Positions 16,982-24,875 of a stretch of 64,000 bases of DNA are shown here, piece after piece. Origin of the DNA: Parerythrobacter aestuarii (GTDB lineage Bacteria > Pseudomonadota > Alphaproteobacteria > Sphingomonadales > Sphingomonadaceae); NCBI RefSeq assembly GCF_030140925.1, contig NZ_JARBWD010000001.1, forward strand, positions 992,001 to 1,056,000, read 5' to 3'. The position numbers and the translations under genes were made by a program. The stretch's first letter is position 1. Every line of letters begins with the position of its first letter. The notes beneath the pieces are model-generated. The model ran no database searches and was not told the origin of the DNA. It worked only from the letters and a program-made list of their open reading frames with translations.

Positions 16982-17793
16982 CCGACGAAGATGCGCTGAT
17001 CGTGCCGAGTGAGGATGCGCTGACTGACAGCGAGGCTTGGGAAGGCATCGCCGCGCCCGGCAGCAAGGACGAAGGCGCACTCTACCTCGCGCTTGACGGG
17101 TGGGAGGGGCCGCTTGACCTGCTACTCGACCTGGCGCGGCGGCAGAAGGTTGACCTGCGCCAGATTTCGATCCTTGCGCTGGTCGACCAGTATCTCGATT
17201 ATATCGAGCGGGCCGAGGCGCTGAAGCTGGAATTGGCCGCCGATTACCTCGTGATGGCGGCGTGGCTGGCCTATCTCAAGTCGGCGTTGCTGCTGCCGAA
17301 GGAAGAACAGGAGGATCCCAGCCCGGAAGAGCTCGCGCTGCGGCTGCAATTGCGCCTGCAGCGGCTGGGGGCAATGCGCGAATCGGCGGCACGACTGATG
17401 GCGCGCGACCGGATCGGGCGCGACGTGTTCGTGCGCGGTGCGCCCGAGGGACTGCGGATCGACCGCAAGACCCAGTGGCGCGCCGAATGGTACGATATCG
17501 TTCAGGCCTATGGCCAGGTGAAAGCCCGTACGGCGCCGGTCGTCCACATGGTCGCCGAACGCCCGGTTATGACGCTCGACAGCGCGCTGGACCGGGTGTC
17601 CGCCATGCTGGGCGTCACGCTCGACTGGATGACGCTGGAGGAATTCCTGCCGCCGCATGCCGACCCGCAGCTGCGCCGCAGCGCCAAGGCCTCGAGTTTC
17701 GTCGCCGCGCTGGAATTGGCCCGGTTGGGCAAGGCCGAAATTGCACAGGACGAAATCTTCGGCGAGCTTCGCCTCAGGAGAGTTACGGTATGA
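16978..17793 (+). CDS. scpA: Segregation and condensation protein A
   Basis: This 271-aa protein is the kleisin subunit that, with ScpB, joins SMC in the chromosome condensation complex. The family signature is clear: LDGWEGPLDLLLDLARRQKVDLRQISI, then VDQYLDYIERAEALKLELAADYLVMAAWL with KSALLLP, and a C-terminal winged-helix region (RKTQWRAEWYDIV... and SFVAALELARLGKAEIAQDE). The N-terminal about 30 residues are acidic and variable. ATGA overlaps link it to nagZ before and scpB after. Confidence 0.95.
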   Translation: MTDEDALIVPSEDALTDSEAWEGIAAPGSKDEGALYLALDGWEGPLDLLLDLARRQKVDLRQISILALVDQYLDYIERAEALKLELAADYLVMAAWLAYLKSALLLPKEEQEDPSPEELALRLQLRLQRLGAMRESAARLMARDRIGRDVFVRGAPEGLRIDRKTQWRAEWYDIVQAYGQVKARTAPVVHMVAERPVMTLDSALDRVSAMLGVTLDWMTLEEFLPPHADPQLRRSAKASSFVAALELARLGKAEIAQDEIFGELRLRRVTV

Positions 17794-18449
17794 GCGCGCC
17801 CGATGCCTTGCAGCGAGCCATCGAAGCCACGCTGTTTGCCGCCGAAGAGCCCATGAGCGTCGATTCGCTGTGCACGCACCTCGGCGATGCCGAGGCGGGG
17901 GATGTGCGTGAAGCGCTCAAGGCGCTGGAAGAGACCTATTCCGAACGGGGTATCCATCTCGTCGAGCGCTCCAAGCGTTGGCATTTCCAGACTGCGCCGG
18001 ACCTTGCGCATCTGCTGCGGCGTGAAAAGGAGCAGGTGCGCCGCCTTTCGCGCGCAGCGACAGAAGTGCTCGCCATCATCGCCTATCACGAGCCGGTGAG
18101 CCGTGCGGAAATCGAATCGATTCGCGGAGTGCAGACCGCCAAGGGTACGCTAGACGTGCTGATGGAGGCTGGCTGGGTCCGGGTCGCGGGGCGCCGCGAA
18201 GTGCCGGGTCGGCCCGTGATATACGCTACGACACCCGATTTCCTGCAGCATTTCGGCCTTGAGAGCCGAAAGGACCTGCCTGGGCTAGACGAGCTCAAGG
18301 CGGCAGGCCTGCTCGATCCGGTCGACGACGCTTATGATGCCCTCGCCGGCGAGGATCCAAGCGGCGATGGCGAAGCTGATGACGAGAGTGTCGAAGACAC
18401 CGATGAAGGCACTTTCGACACGTTCGAAGACGAGCAAACGCAAGCCTGA
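17790..18449 (+). CDS. scpB: Segregation and condensation protein B
   Basis: This 219-aa protein is the second partner of SMC-ScpA. Two winged helices are visible: ALQRAIEATLFAAEEPMSVDSL ... and TEVLAIIAYHEPVSRAEIESIRGV, followed by GRPVIYATTPDFLQHFGLESRKDLPGLDE. The tail (about 175-219) is strongly acidic, as in many alphaproteobacterial ScpB proteins. The ATG at 17790 overlaps the scpA stop in ATGA. The same frame stays open far upstream inside scpA, but that stretch is Arg/Gly-rich antisense-like sequence and is not part of the gene. Confidence 0.95.
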   Translation: MSAPDALQRAIEATLFAAEEPMSVDSLCTHLGDAEAGDVREALKALEETYSERGIHLVERSKRWHFQTAPDLAHLLRREKEQVRRLSRAATEVLAIIAYHEPVSRAEIESIRGVQTAKGTLDVLMEAGWVRVAGRREVPGRPVIYATTPDFLQHFGLESRKDLPGLDELKAAGLLDPVDDAYDALAGEDPSGDGEADDESVEDTDEGTFDTFEDEQTQA

Positions 18450-18509
18450 CTGGCGCTCTTTGCCGGCAACGCCTATATTCGTTCCAACAGCTACCTAAAG
18501 TGAGGTCCC

Positions 18510-18743
18510 ATGGGACAGATTGGCATTTGGCAGATCCTGATTATCGCGCTGGTTATCCTCGTCCTGTTCGGGCGCGGGCGCATCTCCGAGATGATGGGTG
18601 ATTTCGGCAAGGGTGTGTCGAGCTTCAAGAAGGGGCTGAACGACGACGAGAAGCCTTCGCAGCCTGCCGGCAATCTCGAATCGCCCAAGGTTGACGCGAG
18701 CCCGACGGCCAACGAAACCAAATCCACCGACCAGCAGGGCTGA
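18510..18743 (+). CDS. tatA: Twin-arginine translocase subunit TatA
   Basis: This 77-aa protein forms the pore-like element of the Tat system, which exports folded proteins. It has the short membrane helix IWQILIIALVILVLFGRGRI, with the FG hinge, an amphipathic helix (SEMMGDFGKGVSSFKKGL) and a polar tail. The ribosome site is GAGG, 4-5 bases from ATG. First of tatABC. Confidence 0.95.
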   Translation: MGQIGIWQILIIALVILVLFGRGRISEMMGDFGKGVSSFKKGLNDDEKPSQPAGNLESPKVDASPTANETKSTDQQG

Positions 18744-18764
18744 CGCCCGCAGGAGAGCGCCGCC

Positions 18765-19145
18765 ATGTTCGATATCGGCGCGACCGAACTGCTGGTGATC
18801 GCCATTGTCGCGATCCTGGTGATCGGTCCCAAAGACATGCCGCTGGCCTTGCGCACTGCAGGACGCTGGATTGCGAAGGTACGGCGCGTCTCCAGCCATT
18901 TCCGCAGCGGGCTCGATGCCATGATCCGCGAAGCCGAAATAGAAGAGATGGACAAGAAATGGCGTGAGCGGAACGCTGAAATCATGGCGAAATACCCTGA
19001 CGAGGGAGAGATGGTGCCGATGTCCGAACCAGCACCCGATGCAGCAACCAGCCCGACGGCAGCAGAAGCCAGGGCAGCGCATGCGGAAAGTCGGGGCGAA
19101 GACCCTCCACCCGCAGATCCTGCGTCAAACGAAGCAAAGGATTGA
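18765..19145 (+). CDS. tatB: Twin-arginine translocase subunit TatB
   Basis: This 126-aa protein is part of the TatBC receptor for twin-arginine signal peptides. The N-terminus MFDIGATELLVIAIVAILVI with GPKDMPLALRTAGRW is diagnostic of TatB; an amphipathic helix and an acidic, Ala/Pro-rich tail follow. It sits 21 bases after tatA and 4 bases before tatC. Confidence 0.95.
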   Translation: MFDIGATELLVIAIVAILVIGPKDMPLALRTAGRWIAKVRRVSSHFRSGLDAMIREAEIEEMDKKWRERNAEIMAKYPDEGEMVPMSEPAPDAATSPTAAEARAAHAESRGEDPPPADPASNEAKD

Positions 19146-19149
19146 GGCC

Positions 19150-19965
19150 GTGGCATTCGGCATCAAGGATATCGACGAAACGCAGGCTCCGTTGCTCGAT
19201 CACCTGGTGGAGCTGCGCAGTCGCCTCTTGCGCTCGGTGCTGGCGTTGGCAGTCGCGTTCGGTATCTGCTTCTACTTTGCCGACGAGATTCTCGGTTTCC
19301 TCGTCCGGCCGCTCAATGATGCGTTTCCGGCCGGGCAGGGCAAGCTGATTTTCACCCAGCTCTACGAAGTGTTCTTCGTCGAGCTCAAAGTCGCGCTGTT
19401 CGCAGGCTTTTTCGTCAGCTTCCCGGTCATTGCGAACCAGATGTGGGCGTTCATTGCGCCAGGGCTGTATGCCAAGGAGAAGAAGGCGTTCCTGCCGTTC
19501 CTGATCGCGACGCCGATCCTGTTCACGGCTGGCGGAGCTTTGGCATACTATGTTGTGATGCCAACGGCATTCCGCTGGTTTCTGGGTTTCCAGGGCAATG
19601 TTGGCGGGCTCGACGTAGAAGCCTTGCCCAGCGCGGGCGCCTATCTTGGCCTCGCAATGCAGTTCATCCTGGCTTTCGGGGTGAGCTTCCTGCTGCCGGT
19701 ATTGCTGCTGTTGCTCAACCGGGCAGGCATCGTCAGCCGCGACCAGTTCGCCAGGGCGCGCCGCTATGTGATTGTCGGGGTAGTAGCATTGGCCGCAATC
19801 GTTACGCCGCCCGATCCGGGGTCGCAGCTGATCCTGGCCGCACCGCTATACCTGCTGTTCGAGGGTTCGATGCTGCTGATGTGGTTCAGCGATCGGAAGC
19901 AGGCCGGGGCTCCGGGTTCCGATGCGGCGGAAGAGCAGCCCGCCGACGAGCCTGCAACGCGCTGA
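19150..19965 (+). CDS. tatC: Twin-arginine translocase subunit TatC, GTG start
   Basis: This 271-aa six-helix membrane protein is the core receptor of the Tat system. Family marks: APLLDHLVELRSRLLRSVLA (the conserved HLxELRxR), FTQLYEVFFVELKVALFAGFF, and AFIAPGLYAKEKKAFLPF. The start is read as GTG at 19150: it is 4 bases after the tatB stop, GGATTGAGG precedes it, and no ATG fits the usual N-terminus. The same frame is open upstream across tatB but there it is a shadow. A bidirectional terminator follows at about 20041. Confidence 0.93.
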   Translation: MAFGIKDIDETQAPLLDHLVELRSRLLRSVLALAVAFGICFYFADEILGFLVRPLNDAFPAGQGKLIFTQLYEVFFVELKVALFAGFFVSFPVIANQMWAFIAPGLYAKEKKAFLPFLIATPILFTAGGALAYYVVMPTAFRWFLGFQGNVGGLDVEALPSAGAYLGLAMQFILAFGVSFLLPVLLLLLNRAGIVSRDQFARARRYVIVGVVALAAIVTPPDPGSQLILAAPLYLLFEGSMLLMWFSDRKQAGAPGSDAAEEQPADEPATR

Positions 19966-20040
19966 TTTTCAACCGGGCAAGATTTCGTCGTGCTTGGCCG
20001 GGCAGCTGTTCTTCTGGCTCCGAACCTCGAACAGGCAATA

Positions 20041-20070
20041 AAAAAGCGGGGCACAAGGCCCCGCTCTTTT
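20041..20070. terminator. Bidirectional intrinsic terminator between tatC and the convergent small gene
   Basis: AGCGGGGC and GCCCCGCT form a perfect 8-bp stem with a 5-base loop. A-rich sequence lies on the left and CTTTTATT on the right, so it can end transcription from both sides. Confidence 0.9.
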
Positions 20071-20090
20071 ATTCTGTTTGTCCGTCAGGC

Positions 20091-20306
20091 TTAGCCGCTG
20101 ACAGGGTTGTCGTCGCCGCCAGCAGCAATGATGATGCCGCCGATGAAAGCGAGCGCAGCGAAGATGCCGAGCAGCGTACCGCCGCCACCAGCTTCGCTTT
20201 CGCCTTCGACCGGAGCCGAAAGACGATCAAAATTGGCTTCAGCCACAGCCGGTGCAGCAGCGAGAGAGACGGCAGCAGCAGCAGCCAGAACACCACGGAA
20301 TTTCAT
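20091..20306 (-). CDS. Small exported membrane protein with C-terminal PVSG (paralogue 1)
   Basis: This 71-aa protein has a Sec-type signal peptide (MKFRGVLAAAAAVSLAAAPAVA), a short polar mature part (FDRLSAPVEGESEAGGG), one membrane helix (about residues 43-62) and the end GGDDNPVSG. It matches the gene at 20494-20703 in layout, in the APV.GES segment and in the ending. I do not know its function. Two adjacent ATG codons lie after AAGGAGG; the second (20306) has the better spacing. Its own terminator is the one shared with tatC. Confidence 0.75.
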   Translation of the reverse strand: MKFRGVLAAAAAVSLAAAPAVAEANFDRLSAPVEGESEAGGGGTLLGIFAALAFIGGIIIAAGGDDNPVSG

Positions 20307-20428
20307 CATTGCCCTCCTTGAGGAAGATTCTTGTTGCAAACTTCACGAGCGTAATAGGGAAGCGACGGAGCAAGCGCAACCCCGAAAAACCCTGCAAATC
20401 AACTGCTATTGCAAGCGTGCAACGCCTT

Positions 20429-20466
20429 GAAAGAGAAAGGGCCCGTGGCGCGAACCACAGGCCCTT
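20429..20466 (-). terminator. Strong terminator after the second PVSG gene
   Basis: On the minus strand a 12-bp stem (AAGGGCCTGTGG with CCACGGGCCCTT, one G-U pair) closes a 6-base loop and is followed by TCTCTTT. It lies 28 bases beyond the stop codon of the 20494-20703 gene and separates it from its paralogue. Confidence 0.88.
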
Positions 20467-20493
20467 CTTGATAAGCTTTGCCGGACCGGCCGA

Positions 20494-20703
20494 TCAGCCG
20501 CTTACGGGGTCGTTGTCATCGCTGGCGATGATGATGATCCCGGCGATGATCGCAGCGGCACCGAGGATCAGGAAGATGTCGGACTGCCCCTCTAGCTTGC
20601 TTTCACCGGTCACCGGTGCGGCGTCGCGCAGCGATTCAGCGGCGACAGGTGCGGCAGCGAGGCCGAGAGCAGCGGTCGCCAGAGCGATCTTGCGAAAAAT
20701 CAT
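20494..20703 (-). CDS. Small exported membrane protein with C-terminal PVSG (paralogue 2)
   Basis: This 69-aa protein begins with the signal peptide MIFRKIALATAALGLAAAPVAA, then AESLRDAAPVTGESKLEGQS, one membrane helix (about 46-61) and the end SDDNDPVSG. It is a tandem paralogue of the 20091-20306 gene. The ATG at 20703 has GGAG 7 bases upstream; an earlier in-frame start at 20718 would place the ribosome site inside the gene. Function unknown. The strongly kept ending suggests the C-terminus faces a common partner or is processed. Confidence 0.75.
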   Translation of the reverse strand: MIFRKIALATAALGLAAAPVAAESLRDAAPVTGESKLEGQSDIFLILGAAAIIAGIIIIASDDNDPVSG

Positions 20704-20802
20704 AAAGTAACTCCACATTCTTTTGCTTGAGGTGGTGGGGGGTGCAATTGCTAGATCAATGTGAATTTCGGGTTAAAGTTCCGAATTTCCCGATTTGGCC
20801 GG

Positions 20803-22461
20803 TCAGTCCTGCCCGGCCTGGTAAACCCGCTCACCGGCGATCCAGGTCTCCAGCACCCTCGTGGCGCGCAAGTCGCTGGCGCTGGCAAGCATGGGATCGC
20901 GATCGACAAATATGAAGTCGGCCCGTTCACCGACGACGAGGCGGCCAAACCGACCTTCGGCAAAGCCTGCGTAAGCGGCATCGGCGGTGAATCCGGCCAG
21001 TGCCGCTTCGCGATTGACCCGTTCCTGCGGTAACCAGCCGCCGAACGGCTGACCTTCGGCATCCTCGCGGGTGAAGGCTGTAGCCCATCCGGCGAAGGGA
21101 TCGGGAGATTCGACCGGCGCATCCGACCCGAACGCCAGCGGTGCGCCCGTGGCTGCGATGCTGGACCAGGCGTAAGCGCCACCGAGCCGGTCGGGGCCCA
21201 GCCGGGCTTCGGCCATCAACCGGTCGGAGGTTTGGTGTACCGGCTGCATCGAAGCGATGATGCCATGCTTCCCGAATGCGGCGATGTCGGCGGGGTCGAC
21301 GATCTGGGCATGTTCGATGCGCCAGCGCCTGTCGCCGCCATAGGTTGCGGCGAGCTCGCCGAAAGCTGCCAGCAGCTCTGCATTGGCGGCATCGCCGATG
21401 GCGTGCACCGCTACCTGGAAATTGTCCATCGCCGCGCGGCTGACGAGATTGCGCAGCTGGTCGGGCTTGAGCATCGGCAAGCCGGTGTTGCCGGGGTCGT
21501 CATGATAGGGCTGCTTGAGCCATGCCCCACGCGAGCCAAGCGCGCCGTCGAGATAGAGCTTCACCCCGTTGAGGCGGAGCCGGTCGCCGTAGAGCCACTC
21601 GCTGGGCCCCGGGCCGCCGATCAGTTCCATCGCTTCTATCCCTGCAGCGTAGGACATGATCCGCAGCTTGAGTGTGCCCCGGTCGCCGGCGCGCCGGAAG
21701 GTCTGCCAGTCTTCCAGCGTCGTACCCATGTCAGCGGCGGCGGTGATCCCCATGGCAAGCAGCAAGTCCTGCGCCTTCTGCAAGGCAAGGTCGCGTTCGC
21801 GCGGGCGCGGTTCGGGAACGATCGAATAGACGAGGCTGCTGGCCGCATCGACCAGTACGCCCGACGGCGCGCGGGACCCGGCGAGGCGTTCGATCCGCCC
21901 ACCGCTGGGATCAGCGGTTTGCGCGGATATGCCGGCGCGCTGCATGGCGAGAGTGTTGATCCACGTCGCGTGCCCGTCGACCCGCTCCAGCACCACCGGC
22001 CGGTCACCGACCGCCGCGTCTAGCTCGGCAGCGGTAGGGAACCGGCCAAGGCCCCACAGCTCCTGGTTCCAGCCGCGACCGATGATCCACGCCCGACCGG
22101 GGTTGGCAGCGGCGAAATCGGCGATCGCCTGCTGCGCTTCCGCCAGCGATCGCGTCTGCGACAGATCAAGCGTCAGCGCGCCGAAGCCGATGCCCATGAC
22201 ATGCAGGTGGGCATCGATCAGGCCGGGGATCACCACTCGGCCCTTGCCATCATAGGCATAGTCGGAAGGCGGCAGGTCAGCCCCGCGGTCGAGCACCTGC
22301 AGGATCCTCCCGTCGTCGCTTATCAGCATGGCGGCAAAGCGATCGACCTGGCCCTCTTCGTCGATGCGGATGCCTTCGACATTGTAGACCAGCGAATCGG
22401 CCAGTGCCGGGGTTGCAAGCGACAGCGCGGCCAGCGCGGCGACAATTTTCCTGACAATCAT
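20803..22461 (-). CDS. Exported amidohydrolase, Amidohydro_3/YtcJ type
   Basis: This 552-aa metal-dependent hydrolase has a Sec signal peptide (MIVRKIVAALAALSLATPALA) and the Amidohydro_3 fold. Metal-site motifs: VIPGLIDAHLHVMG near the start, HAIGDAAN and IEHAQIVDP in the middle, and GSDAPVESPDP near the end. The group includes amidohydrolases acting on N-acyl or cyclic amides; the substrate here is unknown. Its ATG overlaps the stop of the upstream 3-hydroxyisobutyrate-dehydrogenase-like gene (ATGA), so the two are made together. Confidence 0.88.
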   Translation of the reverse strand: MIVRKIVAALAALSLATPALADSLVYNVEGIRIDEEGQVDRFAAMLISDDGRILQVLDRGADLPPSDYAYDGKGRVVIPGLIDAHLHVMGIGFGALTLDLSQTRSLAEAQQAIADFAAANPGRAWIIGRGWNQELWGLGRFPTAAELDAAVGDRPVVLERVDGHATWINTLAMQRAGISAQTADPSGGRIERLAGSRAPSGVLVDAASSLVYSIVPEPRPRERDLALQKAQDLLLAMGITAAADMGTTLEDWQTFRRAGDRGTLKLRIMSYAAGIEAMELIGGPGPSEWLYGDRLRLNGVKLYLDGALGSRGAWLKQPYHDDPGNTGLPMLKPDQLRNLVSRAAMDNFQVAVHAIGDAANAELLAAFGELAATYGGDRRWRIEHAQIVDPADIAAFGKHGIIASMQPVHQTSDRLMAEARLGPDRLGGAYAWSSIAATGAPLAFGSDAPVESPDPFAGWATAFTREDAEGQPFGGWLPQERVNREAALAGFTADAAYAGFAEGRFGRLVVGERADFIFVDRDPMLASASDLRATRVLETWIAGERVYQAGQD

Positions 22462-23375
22462 GAAGAGCTCTTCCCCTGTTTCGGGCCCTGCGGAAGACGG
22501 CGGATTAACGCGCTGGTATCCTGCCGCGCACCACCCATGGCCTGCACCTCTGCGTAGAACTGGTCAACCAGCGCAGAGACTGGCGAACTAAGTCCCAGCC
22601 GCCTGGCTTCATCGAGCGCATAGCCGAGGTCCTTTCGCATCCAGTCGATGGCGAAACCGAAATCGAACTCCCCCTGCGCCATGGTGGCCCAGCGATTGTC
22701 CATTTGCCAGCTTTGCGCCGCGCCACCGGAGATCGCATCATAGACCGTTTCCATGTCGAGCCCGGACGCTTGCGACAGTCGTACCGCTTCCGACAGGCCT
22801 GCCAGTACGCCGGCGATGCACATCTGGTTGGCCATCTTGGTGGTCTGGCCCGCGCCTGCCGCGCCGACATGGACAATCCGTGCGGAGAACGCCTGCATCA
22901 CCGGGCGCGCGCGCTCGACGGCGTCCTCGCTGCCACCGCACATCACCGCCAGCGCGCCGTTTTCAGCCCCGGCCTGGCCGCCGGAAACGGGGGCATCGAC
23001 TGCAGCGATTCTGCGTTCGCGTGCTGCCGCATCGACCCGCCGAGCCATATTGGCGGAGACTGTGGTGTGATCGACCAGCAAGCTGCCGGGCGTCATGGCG
23101 GGCAGGGCACCTTCGGACCCGAACAGCACTTGCTCAAGGTCCTCGTCATTGCCGACGCAGGTTAGCACCATGTCCTTGTCAGTCGCAGCTTCGGCAGGGG
23201 TGGAGGCGGTGCTGACAGAAACGCCTTCACCTGCCAGAGCCTTCGCCCACGCCTCGGCCCTGCTTGCCGTGCGATTGTACCCTGTGACCTCATAACCGGC
23301 ACGCGCAAGGTGGCCTGCCATCGGCCCGCCCATCACGCCGAGGCCGATGAAAGCTATTGTCCTGATTTCCGTCAT
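22458..23375 (-). CDS. NAD(P)-dependent beta-hydroxyacid dehydrogenase (HIBADH family)
   Basis: This 305-aa protein belongs to the 3-hydroxyisobutyrate/6-phosphogluconate dehydrogenase superfamily. It has the Rossmann motif AFIGLGVMGGPMAGHLARAG, the substrate-binding segment VDAPVSGGQAGAENGALAVM and the catalytic Lys in AGQTTKMANQM. It may be 3-hydroxyisobutyrate dehydrogenase (valine breakdown) or tartronate semialdehyde reductase; the sequence alone does not separate them. Start at the ATG encoding MTEIRT; the ribosome site is weak. Sequence upstream in the same frame is open but is only the antisense of ilvA. Confidence 0.87.
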   Translation of the reverse strand: MTEIRTIAFIGLGVMGGPMAGHLARAGYEVTGYNRTASRAEAWAKALAGEGVSVSTASTPAEAATDKDMVLTCVGNDEDLEQVLFGSEGALPAMTPGSLLVDHTTVSANMARRVDAAARERRIAAVDAPVSGGQAGAENGALAVMCGGSEDAVERARPVMQAFSARIVHVGAAGAGQTTKMANQMCIAGVLAGLSEAVRLSQASGLDMETVYDAISGGAAQSWQMDNRWATMAQGEFDFGFAIDWMRKDLGYALDEARRLGLSSPVSALVDQFYAEVQAMGGARQDTSALIRRLPQGPKQGKSSS

Positions 23376-23394
23376 GAGGGAGCCGGGTAATGGT

Positions 23395-23416
23395 AATGTT
23401 GGGGCGTGCCAACATT
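23395..23416. promoter_or_regulatory. Perfect inverted repeat in the divergent dehydrogenase/ilvA promoter region
   Basis: AATGTTGG and CCAACATT are exact inverted arms around GGCGTG. The site is 20 bp from the dehydrogenase start and 44 bp from the ilvA start, the right place for an operator acting on both. No T-run follows, so a terminator is unlikely. Confidence 0.55.
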
Positions 23417-23459
23417 CTTTCGAATTGCCTGCCTCCCACATCACCCCTAGGCCCGCAGC

Positions 23460-24716
23460 ATGGCTACGCAGAATGCAGCGGAAACCGGCAGCGACGACCT
23501 GCCTCTCACACTCGAAGACGTGCGCGCCGCAGCGGCCCGCATCGAAGGTTCGGTGGTGCGCACCCCGACCCTGCATTCGATTACGCTGTCGAAGATTACC
23601 GGCGCGGAGATATGGCTGAAGTTCGAAAACCAGCAATTTACCGCTGCTTACAAGGAGCGGGGCGCGCTCAATGCGCTGCTGCACCTGACCGATGAGCAGC
23701 GCCAGCGCGGGGTGATCGCCGCTTCGGCCGGCAACCACAGCCAGGGGCTGAGTTACCACGGGACAAGGCTGGGGGTCCCTGTGACTATCGTCATGCCGCG
23801 CACCACGCCAACTGTGAAAGTGATGCAGACCGAAGCGGTTGGCGGCAAGGTGGTGCTCGAAGGCGAGACCTTTGACGAAGCCAATGCCCACGCACGCAAG
23901 CTGGAGAAAGAGCTGGGGCTTACCTTCATCCATCCGTTTGACGATCCGCTGGTGGCAGCAGGACAGGGCACGGTGGCACTGGAATTGTTCACTGATGTGC
24001 CCGAGCCGCTCGATTGCATCGTCGTGCCGATCGGCGGCGGCGGGCTCATTTCCGGCATGGGCACGGTCGCCAAGGCGCAGGAACCACCAGTTGAAGTGAT
24101 CGGGGTCGAAGCCCGGCTGTTCCCTTCTTCCTACAATGCCTACAAGGGGCTGGAACTGCCGTGTGGTGGCGACACCCTGGCCGAAGGGATCGCGGTCAAG
24201 GAACCGGGCAAGTTCACTCAGCCCGTGATCGACCGGGTGGTCGACGACATCCTGTTGGTGGACGAGCCGAAACTCGAGGAAGCCGTCAGCCTGTTGCTGC
24301 AGATCGAAAAGACTGTCGTTGAAGGGGCTGGTGCGGCGGGCCTTGCGGCTATCCTGGCGCATAAGGACAGGTTCAAGGGCAAGAAGATCGGGCTGGTGCT
24401 GTGCGGCGGCAACATCGACACGCGGTTGCTCGCCAACGTCCTGCTGCGCGATCTCGCGCGGACCGGGCGGCTTGCGCGGTTGAGGATCACCTTGCAGGAT
24501 CGCCCCGGCGCTTTGTTCAAGGTGATGTCGGAGTTCGACGCGCATAACGTCAACATCATCGAGATCTACCATCACCGCATCTTCACCAACCTGCCGGCGA
24601 AGGGCCTGATCACCGATATCGAATGCGAAGCGCGCGATTCGGCGCAGCTCGAACGGCTGGTTTCCGGGCTGCGCGGGAAGGGTTACGAGGTCACTCCGGT
24701 GGAACTGGCCAAGTAA
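23460..24716 (+). CDS. ilvA: Threonine ammonia-lyase with C-terminal ACT domain
   Basis: This 418-aa PLP enzyme deaminates threonine to 2-oxobutyrate, the entry to isoleucine synthesis. The PLP lysine is in FENQQFTAAYKERGALNALL, the cofactor phosphate loop is GGGGLISGMGTVAK, and SAGNHSQGLSYHG is the substrate loop. A single ACT domain occupies about residues 335-418 (ITLQDRPGALFKVMSEFDAHNVNI). It resembles the 400-aa short form that some annotations call TdcB-like; biosynthetic or catabolic use is not decided here. Divergent from the dehydrogenase gene. Confidence 0.92.
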   Translation: MATQNAAETGSDDLPLTLEDVRAAAARIEGSVVRTPTLHSITLSKITGAEIWLKFENQQFTAAYKERGALNALLHLTDEQRQRGVIAASAGNHSQGLSYHGTRLGVPVTIVMPRTTPTVKVMQTEAVGGKVVLEGETFDEANAHARKLEKELGLTFIHPFDDPLVAAGQGTVALELFTDVPEPLDCIVVPIGGGGLISGMGTVAKAQEPPVEVIGVEARLFPSSYNAYKGLELPCGGDTLAEGIAVKEPGKFTQPVIDRVVDDILLVDEPKLEEAVSLLLQIEKTVVEGAGAAGLAAILAHKDRFKGKKIGLVLCGGNIDTRLLANVLLRDLARTGRLARLRITLQDRPGALFKVMSEFDAHNVNIIEIYHHRIFTNLPAKGLITDIECEARDSAQLERLVSGLRGKGYEVTPVELAK

Positions 24717-24782
24717 GGGACAGCTCCCGGCACAATGCTTTCGAAAATTGTGCAAACACTTCAACGGGTAACCGGGTTTTAT

Positions 24783-24800
24783 GGTTAAGGGTCTTTAACC
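24783..24800. promoter_or_regulatory. GGTTAA-N6-TTAACC palindrome upstream of bpt
   Basis: GGTTAA and TTAACC are exact inverted arms around GGGTCT, 66 bp after ilvA and 75 bp before bpt. It could be an operator, or a short terminator hairpin for ilvA, though no T-run follows. It resembles a CtrA site but has 6 rather than 7 bases between the TTAA halves. Confidence 0.35.
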
Positions 24801-24875
24801 CGCCCATCCTGTCGGGCATAAAAAGTCCATCGCAATGGCACGATGCCGTTGCCTGACAGGAGCACTAGAGCCGCC

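Noticed and set aside
20045-20065. REP-like element related to the GIY-YIG palindromes.
   Set aside because: The stem differs in sequence, has A- and T-runs on its sides, and sits exactly where two genes converge, so it is an ordinary bidirectional terminator.
23376-24764. Long open frame antisense to ilvA, continuous with the dehydrogenase gene, which would give a 768-aa protein.
   Set aside because: The extra sequence has the composition of a GC-rich shadow frame, has no recognisable domain, and the dehydrogenase has a full Rossmann start at 23375. ilvA on the plus strand is a clear gene.
24783-24800. CtrA binding site.
   Set aside because: The TTAA halves are 6 bases apart, while the CtrA consensus needs 7; kept only as an unassigned palindrome.
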